A stretch of 55,140 bases of DNA, taken from contig CAZYPK010000013.1 in NCBI GenBank assembly GCA_964649195.1, positions 1 through 55,140 on the forward strand. Reading direction: 5' to 3'. Each line of letters starts with the position of its first letter. The first letter of the stretch is position 1. This document shows, piece after piece, positions 25,297-32,800 of this stretch. The notes below the pieces were generated by a model that was not told the DNA's origin, did no database searches, and saw nothing but the letters and a program-made list of their open reading frames with translations. Origin of the DNA: JTS-RE9 sp964649195. Lineage in GTDB: Bacteria; Planctomycetota; Phycisphaerae; Phycisphaerales; Phycisphaeraceae. Made by a program: the position numbers and the translations under genes.

Positions 25297-25880
25297 GCAA
25301 CCTCCTCCAGCACCTCTCGTCGGCGATGCCGATCTCGGATGGCGGCGGCATGGGGTCGCCCCGTTGGGTCATTCGCGTATTGCTGCCTTGCGGCGTCGGT
25401 GTGATGGGGCGTCTGCACGATGCTCGACCGCTGGCCCATCGCGTAGAGTCGGCCCTGCCACTGCTGCCAGGCACGAATCGTCGTCAGCGCGTCGACGCCA
25501 TGCACCTCGACCGAACGCACGAAGCACCACGCGAGGTTTTGCAGATCGACTTCGTCGTCGGACATGTTGCGATACACGAGCTCGTTGGCCGGATCGCTCT
25601 TGGCCCAGCGCGCCCGGTCGCCGTCCTGCGTACTCATCGGTTTCGCCGGCCCGCGGTGCTGCGCGGCGTTCGCCTGGATGATGTCGCGGATCTCGCTCGG
25701 GTGGGGGATGTATCTGGACCGCTCGGCGAATTGCCGGATGGCCGGGATGGCCCTGGCCGCATCGTAGGGGGTGAGCACCCGCTGCCAGAGCTTGGCCTGT
25801 TCGGGGGTCTGTACCGCCATCGCTTTCGGCCAGAGCCCGGCAAGCGTTTGAATGACCGATTCGTAGTCGGGGGCGTTCAT
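25293..25880 (-). CDS. Helicase-loader-like replication protein
   Basis: 195 aa. The N-terminal third (YESVIQTLAGLWPKAM, LTPYDAARAIPAIRQFAERSRYIPHPSEIRDII) resembles phage helicase loaders of the G39P/DnaI-N type, which act on alternating helices before a PHPSEI step. Directly downstream of, and overlapping by ATGA, the O-like initiator gene, as lambda P follows O. It probably recruits host DnaB to the element origin (inference). The C-terminal half is basic and less conserved-looking. Confidence 0.65.
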   Translation of the reverse strand: MNAPDYESVIQTLAGLWPKAMAVQTPEQAKLWQRVLTPYDAARAIPAIRQFAERSRYIPHPSEIRDIIQANAAQHRGPAKPMSTQDGDRARWAKSDPANELVYRNMSDDEVDLQNLAWCFVRSVEVHGVDALTTIRAWQQWQGRLYAMGQRSSIVQTPHHTDAARQQYANDPTGRPHAAAIRDRHRRREVLEEVA

Positions 25881-26509
25881 GTCACGGGCTCCATGTGCCG
25901 CCGAAGATTTGCGCGGGCGGCGGCTTCGTCCGGATTCGTGGTCGGCGCGCTTTCGCGCGAGCGCACACCCTTCCTTCTCCCTTCGTTACTACCTTCTACA
26001 TCCTTTGACCCGCATCCATGCGGGTAGTCAGCCGCACCGGTGCGGGTAGTGGGCCGCACGGATGCGGGTAGTCGAGGTGCGTCAATGCGGGTAGTCGTCT
26101 CAGCACTACCCTCACTCACGCGGGTAGTGCCGCGACCATCACTCCCCGCATTCATGCGGGGAGTCGCAGAGGATAGGGATGCTTCGTTGGCTGGCGGTGT
26201 CCCCTCATCGGTGCGGGTAGTCATCGAGACTCGATATACCCGGCATCGCTGGCGGTAGGTGCCGGTGTCGGCGATGAGACCCGCCGTCACGCATACCCGC
26301 CGTCCGCGCGTCACAGCGTCCAGACTGACGCCATGCGCGCGAGCGATCGTCGTATCGGCGAGCCAGGCATAACCCTCGCCGTCAGCATGAGCCGCATAGC
26401 TCAGATAGACCGCGATCGCGCCGGGATGGCGGATGATCGGAGCGAGCGCCCCGCTCATGACGTGTTCGCGCCATCGCTGGCGATATGAGATGGGCCGTTG
26501 CTCACTCAC
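25877..26509 (-). CDS. O-like replication initiator with internal iterons
   Basis: 210 aa from GTG 26509 (overlaps the preceding stop; ATG about 21 codons later is an alternative). The N-terminal winged-helix region (IIRHPGAIAVYLSYAAHADGEGYAWLADTTIARAHGVSLDAVTRGRRVCVTAGLI) resembles phage replication initiators of the O/DnaD-like type. The C-terminal 110 residues are low complexity, with TTR repeats (TTRTDEG, TTRVSEG, TTRIDAP, TTRTGAA). These are encoded by a DNA repeat cluster that shifts reading frame between copies. The arrangement HTH initiator + internal ori + loader matches lambda O-ori-P. Confidence 0.7.
   Translation of the reverse strand: MSEQRPISYRQRWREHVMSGALAPIIRHPGAIAVYLSYAAHADGEGYAWLADTTIARAHGVSLDAVTRGRRVCVTAGLIADTGTYRQRCRVYRVSMTTRTDEGTPPANEASLSSATPRMNAGSDGRGTTRVSEGSAETTTRIDAPRLPASVRPTTRTGAADYPHGCGSKDVEGSNEGRRKGVRSRESAPTTNPDEAAARANLRRHMEPVT
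26005..26221. repeat. Iteron cluster, candidate replication origin
   Basis: Nine copies of TGCGGGTAGT (up to one or two mismatches). Plus strand: 26019, 26041, 26063, 26086, 26119, 26155, 26212. Minus strand: 26105-26114 and 26141-26150. Several form dyads CCGCA-N4-TGCGG (26005-26028, 26032-26045, 26054-26067, 26105-26128, 26141-26164, 26203-26216). The 26141-26164 dyad has perfect 10-bp arms. Spacings of 22, 22 and 23 bp are not all multiples of three, so the repetition is at DNA level. Confidence 0.8.
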
Positions 26510-26726
26510 CGCGCCCCCTTGCCGCGCGGCGAGCATCAATGGCGTGCAGTTCGTGGCGGATGAGGGCGATGGCCTCTCCCCGGTAGAGGCGAAGGGTGCC
26601 TGCTCGGGCTGCTGGGCGGATGTGCTTGCGCGTCGCCAAGATATGAACGATGCGATGCAACGGCACGCCCAGTTCGGCGGCCAGTACGCCGGGAGTAAGC
26701 AGTTGGGGTTCTGTTGCGGGTAGCAT
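26502..26726 (-). CDS. Small HTH protein (excisionase-like)
   Basis: 74 aa. MLPATEPQLLTPGVLAAELGVPLHRIVHILATRKHIRPAARAGTLRLYRGEAIALI is a MerR/HTH-17-type fold with a basic C-terminus. Start at 26726 has GGAAGGTGG; a longer frame to 26750 lacks it. Its stop overlaps the GTG of the O-like gene, so the two are coupled. It could regulate the replication promoter or bind the origin (inference). Confidence 0.7.
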   Translation of the reverse strand: MLPATEPQLLTPGVLAAELGVPLHRIVHILATRKHIRPAARAGTLRLYRGEAIALIRHELHAIDARRAARGRGE

Positions 26727-26761
26727 TGCCGACCACCTTCCAGCGGGCACATCATCGCCTG

Positions 26762-26862
26762 CTTATAGGTAGTCGCGCGCTCACGTGAACAGCGAAAACA
26801 TCAGTAAAAACAATGCCTTTTGAGCGTGAACAAACCGTGAACAAGACCGTGAACAAGTTCAC
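26762..26862 (-). promoter_or_regulatory. Promoter with four TGTTCACG repeats upstream of the replication operon
   Basis: Minus-strand -10 TATAAG (26767-26762) and -35-like TGTTCA (26791-26786), 18 nt apart, 35 nt before the ATG at 26726. CGTGAACA (complement TGTTCACG) occurs at 26784, 26825, 26836 and 26848. The last sits in a dyad GTGAAC-AA-GTTCAC (26849-26862) over the end of the upstream gene. Probable operator array. Confidence 0.6.
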
Positions 26863-27977
26863 CGCCGCCGGCGTGCCTTCATGGTCCGACGGTCTGCAAG
26901 ATCATCTGCAGTCTGTTCCGCGACGAGATGTTGAAGTTCCGCATCTCTATCGGCGTCAGGGGAGGCCTCCGTTGTCTGAACGGCGTTGTCGAGGATCATC
27001 GGCGAGAGCGGCACCACCTTCTTCCGATGTTTCTTCCGCGCGACGGCTGCCTTCAGCTTCGTGGATTTGTGTTTGATCTTGGCGATCAGGGCTGGACTGC
27101 ATCCCACTGCGGCTGCCAACTCTCGGTAGTTGGTGAACCCGTGGGCTTCGATGTGCCTTTCCATCAACGGCAGTACCTCTTGCCAAGTCTTTGAACGCAG
27201 GGGTTTCGATGACGACGATGCTTGCGGCACCAGCCGCTTCCATGTCTTCATCGCTTTCTTCAGAAGTGGCACCCACTTCTCTGCATTGTGCCGGTGGAAC
27301 ATCAGCCCCATCAGCAGGCGGCGTGTTTCGTGCATCCGTTTCGCCACCTCCACCTCGCCCCAAAGGCGGCCGTCCAGTTGCTCGCCGTTGTGCCAGGACT
27401 CCCACGGTAAATCCTGCCACTCGGTGAGCCGAGGCGTCCATCTGCCGGCGTTTGGATCCGTGACCAGACAGGCCATCAAAATCACTCGACCCGCCAAAGC
27501 GATGGCTTCGTCCTGCGGGATGAATCCAAGTCCACCTCGACTCTCGATCCGCTTTCGAGTCTCCTGCATCATGTCGTCGAACTTCTTCGTCCAAGTCGAA
27601 TCAGGGTGCCTGCCATCGCTCAATCGCTGGGGTGGAGAAACCGGTTCCCGGTGCCGCCGATCCCAAGCTCGCGTATATCGCTTCCGGTTGGCATCGTGTG
27701 TCCGCACCTTCTTCTCCTTCCACATTGCCAGCGCACGGCGCTCGCGAATGGGGTTGACCTTTTTGCCGGAGAGTACCAAGCGGAGATGCTTGCGCATCTT
27801 CGCCGGTGAGAACTGAATGATGCGTTCGACCTTCTCAGGTGCCAGTGGATGGTCCAAGGTGTCTTGATCGAACTGTTGCCCAATTTCAATGAACGCCGAC
27901 TGCTGCCGCTGGAGCAAATCACGGCATTCATCGAATAGCGGTCGGCGCGATTCAACGACTTCGACGGTGCTTGACAT
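26859..27977 (-). CDS. Element protein of unknown function with C-terminal HTH-like segment (372 aa)
   Basis: Start MSSTVEVVESRRPLFDECRD after AAGGAAG. Mostly helical and Lys/Arg/Trp-rich. Notable segments: FSPAKMRKHLRLVLSGKKV, DSTWTKKFDDMMQETRKRIESRGGLGFIPQDEAI, and AHGFTNYRELAAAVGCSPALIAKIKHKSTKL, which looks like a helix-turn-helix near residue 310. GC content is lower than in neighbouring element genes, which suggests a separate origin. No catalytic motif is recognised. It faces away from the TA-like pair. Confidence 0.7.
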   Translation of the reverse strand: MSSTVEVVESRRPLFDECRDLLQRQQSAFIEIGQQFDQDTLDHPLAPEKVERIIQFSPAKMRKHLRLVLSGKKVNPIRERRALAMWKEKKVRTHDANRKRYTRAWDRRHREPVSPPQRLSDGRHPDSTWTKKFDDMMQETRKRIESRGGLGFIPQDEAIALAGRVILMACLVTDPNAGRWTPRLTEWQDLPWESWHNGEQLDGRLWGEVEVAKRMHETRRLLMGLMFHRHNAEKWVPLLKKAMKTWKRLVPQASSSSKPLRSKTWQEVLPLMERHIEAHGFTNYRELAAAVGCSPALIAKIKHKSTKLKAAVARKKHRKKVVPLSPMILDNAVQTTEASPDADRDAELQHLVAEQTADDLADRRTMKARRRR

Positions 27978-28172
27978 GGCCAGCTTCCTTGCCGGTGGTG
28001 GCCTGGGGCGATGGGGCGGCGGAAGCTGGGCCAACCCATCACCCCGAGGCCGCGCAGGTCATGACTCCTGCGCCCGGTGTTCCCGGAGCATAGCGTCCAC
28101 TTTTCCCCGGTCAATCATCGCCATTTCCGGCGATGTTGCATGACGAGTTCTCGAACTTCGCCGGGACGTTTC

Positions 28173-28204
28173 GACTTGACTTATATGTCAAGTCTCGATA
28201 TCCT
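28173..28204 (+). promoter_or_regulatory. Promoter embedded in a palindromic operator
   Basis: Palindrome GACTTGAC-TTATAT-GTCAAGTC (28173-28194) covers the -35 TTGACT (28176-28181). The -10 TATCCT (28199-28204) is 17 bp downstream. The first gene starts at 28226. This is the usual layout of an autoregulated toxin-antitoxin promoter. Confidence 0.75.
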
Positions 28205-28225
28205 GTCCGTACAGGAGCCTTGGGC

Positions 28226-28855
28226 ATGGCGAAGTTGCCTTCATTCACGGACGAAGGGGTGTTGCCGCCGGGCGACTATGCCATGACGCTTGATGAATTG
28301 AAGCGGTCCATCCTGGTGTGGGGGCCGGAGGAACCGGGGGATTCGAGGAAGTATGCACATTGGGATGCCTCGTGGCGGGAGAAGCTGGTGGACAACCTGG
28401 GCGTGCTGGCGGGGCAGCTATGGCAGGTGGGCGTGACCGAGTTGTTCATCGACGGCTCGTTCGTCGAGGACAAGGACCACCCCAACGACATCGACGGTTA
28501 TTTTATCTGCGATGAAGAGCAAATTCGCACGCGATCGCTTCAACACGCCCTGAACGCGATCGACCCGGCCAGGTGCTGGACGTGGGATCATGCGACCCGC
28601 CGGCCTTATCGCGGCTATCCGAAGAGGCAGTTGCCGATGTGGCATGCGTATCGCGTCGAGCTTTATCCGCACTGGCCCGGGCTGGTGGCCGGGCGGGATG
28701 CGTTTGGAAACGAGTTGGAGTTCCCGGCGTGGTTTCGCCGGGTTCGAGGCGATGGCCGGCCCAAGGGGATCGTCAAGATCATTCCGCCGTCCGGCATCAT
28801 TGGTCAACTTTCGTCCTTTACGCCCGGCAGCGCCGGGAGGGATGGTGCATCATGA
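28226..28855 (+). CDS. Nucleotidyltransferase-fold (DUF6932-like) protein, TA-like partner
   Basis: 209 aa; start after AGGAG. A polymerase-beta-fold motif LFIDGSFVEDKDHPNDIDGYF (residues 73-93) gives GSX9DXD, the metal-binding pattern of MNT-type proteins. A C-terminal RVELYPHWPGLVAG block may supply a third acidic residue. The stop overlaps the ATG of the XRE gene (ATGA). Whether this is the toxin or antitoxin of the pair cannot be told from sequence. A 32-bp palindromic promoter region precedes it. Confidence 0.7.
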   Translation: MAKLPSFTDEGVLPPGDYAMTLDELKRSILVWGPEEPGDSRKYAHWDASWREKLVDNLGVLAGQLWQVGVTELFIDGSFVEDKDHPNDIDGYFICDEEQIRTRSLQHALNAIDPARCWTWDHATRRPYRGYPKRQLPMWHAYRVELYPHWPGLVAGRDAFGNELEFPAWFRRVRGDGRPKGIVKIIPPSGIIGQLSSFTPGSAGRDGAS

Positions 28856-29292
28856 TCCGCAACGAAACGGAGTATCAGGAAGCCGTGAAGCGCGTGGGCG
28901 AGGAGAAGGCCCGCCTTGCCCGATACGTCAGGCAGTGGAAGGCCAAGGGCTATGGCCGGGATGAGATTGCGGCGCTGAAGGAACCGCTCCAGTCGTTCCA
29001 CATGCAGTTGGTGGAGGAGGTGCGCAGCTACGAGCGCCTCAAGCGCGGCCAGTTCGAGCAGATCACCAACCTGCGGGGGCTTGGCCAACTGCTGATCGCC
29101 CTGCGCATCGCCGGCGGCTTGAGCCAGCGCGACCTGGCGCAGAAGCTGGGGGTGCATGAGTCGCAGGTGTCGCGCGATGAGCGGAACGAGTACCACGGGA
29201 TCACGCTGGATCGTGCCGCCCGGATACTTGAAGCGCTGGGAGCGGAACTGCACAGCACCGTGGAGCGGACGACTGGCCGGGGAGCGGCGTGA
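28852..29292 (+). CDS. XRE-family HTH protein, TA-like partner
   Basis: 146 aa. Long N-terminal helices (EAVKRVGEEKARLARYVRQW) are followed by a Cro/CI-type HTH (LIALRIAGGLSQRDLAQKLGVHESQVSRDERNEYHGITLDRAARIL, residues 81-126). Translationally coupled to the nucleotidyltransferase-fold gene, so it is probably its DNA-binding autorepressor acting on the palindrome at 28173-28194 (inference). Confidence 0.8.
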   Translation: MIRNETEYQEAVKRVGEEKARLARYVRQWKAKGYGRDEIAALKEPLQSFHMQLVEEVRSYERLKRGQFEQITNLRGLGQLLIALRIAGGLSQRDLAQKLGVHESQVSRDERNEYHGITLDRAARILEALGAELHSTVERTTGRGAA

Positions 29293-29310
29293 TGCGCCTT
29301 TTCATCTTGA

Positions 29311-29790
29311 TCACGCCATCGATTCCACCGCGGCCGCGTCGATCTCGCCCCAGTCGCCGGCCACGATCATGACTTCGGGCCGCTCGCCGGCGTTGTTCAG
29401 CATGATCGAAGCTCCGCATCCGTCCACATCAAGCCGGAGCCTGGTCATTTGCCGTTCATCAAGCATGTGAATGTACGGCCCGTATCTGCCGACGCTCAGG
29501 ATCATCCGAACCCGCTTGTCGTCGTCGTCGTAGATGGAGATGCCGCGTGCCCACAGGGTCGGTCCTTCGGGTGGCCAGCTCATGATGGCGTTAAGCCTGC
29601 GTTCGAGCTCATGGCACCGCTGGTTGGCGAGTGCGGCATCCGCCAAGGCACGCTCCAGCGCGCCATGGAGATCATCGTGATTCACTTCCGAAGGGCTGGT
29701 GCCGGCGGGCGGCGCGGGGTTATCGTCGTCACGGGCGGACGGGGATCGGGCGCGGTCATTCTTGTCATGTCGCTGCGGATTCGATGTCAT
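29311..29790 (-). CDS. Element protein of unknown function (159 aa)
   Basis: Start MTSNPQRHDKNDRARSP, preceded by GGAG; an ATGA overlap with the 1923-aa gene at 29814 is an alternative start. Disordered N-terminus, a helix (LHGALERALADAALANQRCHELERRL), then a beta-rich domain with ISIYDDDDKRVRMILSVGRYGPYIHMLDERQMTRLRLDVDG and PEVMIVAGDWGEI. Last gene of the right-arm operon. Confidence 0.65.
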   Translation of the reverse strand: MTSNPQRHDKNDRARSPSARDDDNPAPPAGTSPSEVNHDDLHGALERALADAALANQRCHELERRLNAIMSWPPEGPTLWARGISIYDDDDKRVRMILSVGRYGPYIHMLDERQMTRLRLDVDGCGASIMLNNAGERPEVMIVAGDWGEIDAAAVESMA

Positions 29791-29810
29791 GATCGGACTC
29801 CAGGCAAGGG

Positions 29811-32800
29811 TCATTGTCTTGACGGGCTGATTACATCCGCCCAGCTTGAGAGCAGTTCATCCCAGGCTTGCAGTTGGCGGTAGGCCTCCGGTCCGATGGC
29901 CTCGCGGAGTTTCGGTTGGTCCGCATCCTCGAGCAGGGGCAGCAGCCGGCGGCCGCGGATCGAGGCGGCGACGGCCTTCTCGTCCCTGCCCTGCGCTGCG
30001 CCGATGCGGAGCGCTTCGAGCAGGTGAGGAACGGGGTCGTCGCCGGCTTTCGCCGCTTCGTGGAAGCGGCGCATGTGAATGGAGAATCGCCCCGCCTCCT
30101 CGTGCTGATTCCGCAGCGTGGTCCGGGCGATGGGCGTGTGCTCCCTTCGCCAGCGCCAGTAGGCGGCGATGGCCGCGTCGCGGGCCTGGTCCCGTTCGCT
30201 GATGCCCAGGGCGACCATCGTGGTGGCGACGACCTTGCCGATGGGCATGCTCGATCGCATGAAGGTGGCGACGCGCTCCATCATTTCCTGATCGCGGTAG
30301 CGGCCTTCGCCGGCGAAGAGCTGGCGGGCTTCATTGAGCAACGACACCGGCAACATCGCCCGCTCCAGCGGCTCGAAGGTTTCGCCCTCGTCGGCGGTGG
30401 CGGACTTCCATACGGCGTCGGCCGGGCCGGAGAGCAGGGCGTAACGGGCCGATTCCAGGGCGAAGCCGTCCGGGTCATGCGTCGCTTCGCGCCACTTGAG
30501 CGCCAGCCCGGCCGTGCCGCCGACAGCCAGCGCCAGAATGAACACGGCCCCGGTTCCCGCCGCCGCGTGCCCAAGATAAAAACCGGCAGCGACACCGGCG
30601 GCCGCGAATGCTTTCTTTGGATCGTGACGAGCATTCCCGAGCGCATCGAAGAGCACGCGGTTGACCCGGCCCATGCGGTCCATCGTCATCTGCCCGTAAC
30701 TGTCGAATGCGATCAGGCTGTTCCACAATCGCGAGTTCGCCTTGCGGCTGCGCTCGGAGGCCATCGAGGTGCTGCCCTGCGTCCACTCGGCGAAGCGCGT
30801 GGTGATCGCTTGGTAAAGCTCCGGCCTGGCGCTGCCTGACATGATGGAACCAACCTCCGCCTCGGAGAAGCCCAGCAGTTCGAGACGCACGCGATCGAAG
30901 ATCGTGCTTCGTCCGGCCTTCAGGTCGGCGGCCATGATCATGCCGGCGACTGCCGAGTGAAGTTCGTTGAGTTCATTGACCGGGATGGAACCGGTGATAC
31001 GCAGGCCAAGCTCGCGTGCGATCCTTGCGATGCCCTCACGCTTTCGGCCGGGTTCGACGAGCAGGTTCATGACCGCCGCCGTCCGCGCTCCCATGCGGGC
31101 CGTTTCCACGGCGGCGTCCTGGGGATGCCGGACCAGTTCGCCCCACGCCCGTAGCCAGCGGCCCAGGCCGGCCATCGCGGGCACCTTCGCCAGCGGCTCG
31201 GGCAGGTTGGGGATGGCGGACCGGGTGAGCAGGGCGACGCGGTAGAGCGAGAGCACCATGCGGAACGAGCGCATCCCTTCATGGGCGATCATGCCGGGCT
31301 TGGTGATCCGCCCGGCGGCTTCATCAATGGGCATGGCGTGAAGCGAGCGGAACAAATCCTCGGCATCCTGCCGGCGGCCGCCCTGCGCGGCGAACTGTTC
31401 TATCAAGCCGCTGCTGATCGTTCCGTCCATGTCCTGGCCGCCGAAGGCTTTCACGAAGCCGAGGCGAAGGCTGCTGTTGTTGACCAGCGCCGTCGCCGCG
31501 CTGAACGGGTCGGAATACAGCAGGGGAACAACCCGGCCGTCGATTCTCAGGTGACTTGGGAAGAGGTCGAGATTGCGAATCGATTCGAAGGCGTTCCGCT
31601 TGATGAGGGATCGTTCCCGCAGTTGGTTGAGCGTGGCCAGGGCGACCTGGTGCGGCAACTGGTTGGCATCGGCCAGCACCTGGGCAAGAGCGTCATAGGC
31701 GTGCGTGCCGGGCCCGCCGTGGAGAATGTCGAAAAACTCGGCGGTGGGCGCCCGCAGCAGCCTCGCGCCGTCCCTGGCTTTGGTGAACGGCCGCCACGTG
31801 CCGCTTTGCGAGTCGAACGCCTTGATGTTCAATTGCTCGGCCATCGTGTCGGTCTTGCCGACCAGATCGCGGTAGCCTTGCACGATGGCCGCTTCGACCG
31901 GATCCGCCGGCAGAGGGCGGGCGCCTTCCACGGTCTGTTGAAAACGGGTGAAGCCGTACTCCACGCCCGGCGTGGTGGAGGTTGACCAATCGATGGCCGC
32001 CAGTTCCCGCACCGCCCGGCGGGAGTTCCGCGAAGCTCCGCCGGCGGCCTTCTGCACCTGCCGCAGGGCATCGGCCAGCTCGCCCTGGATCGCGCGGGCA
32101 TGATCGAGGGCCTGCCGGGCACGCTGGGCCAGCAGTTTGCCTGCGCCCTTGCCTTGATCTTCCACCACGCGAAGCAGCGGTTTGCTCCACAAGTCGGTGA
32201 GCCACTTGCCCACGCGGCCGACAACGGCGAGGGGAGCGGTGACGCCGTGGAACGCGGCCCGCCCCAGGCTTTGAGCGATCTCATCCACCGAGACGGCACC
32301 GCGGTCGTCATTGAAGATGTTGCCGGTTTCACTGTCCCTGGGCGTCTGCTTTTCACGAAACGCGGCATCCTCTTCCATCGCCTTGGATGAAGCAGGTTTG
32401 GTCTCGAACAGTTGTCCGCTCTTACTGCCCGTGATGCCGCCGGCGGTCTTATCTCCAAGCAATCCCATCTGTGGGCCACTGGTTTTCTCCATCGCCGTGG
32501 AAGGTTCAGGCTTTTTCATCGAACCCTTGTCAACCGGCAATGATTTCACATCCTCCACATACAAATCAATCCCATCGCGCAGGATCAATTCATCCCCCTC
32601 TTTGACGATGGTGAACTCTTCGCCACGGATGCGGATTGTTGTGCCCTCCGGCATGTCGCTTACCGCAACAATCTCTTGCGGCTGGCGGCGTTGCTCCACC
32701 GTCATGTCATCCCATTGGACTCGCAGGTAGGCGCGAAGCCGGGTTGCTTCGTCGTATCGGCCAGGCGATTCCATGACTTTCCGGGCAAACGACGAAAGCT

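Noticed and set aside
26005..26221. CRISPR-like array
   Set aside because: Repeats are about 10 bp, spacers irregular and the array lies inside an open reading frame; no cas genes are present.
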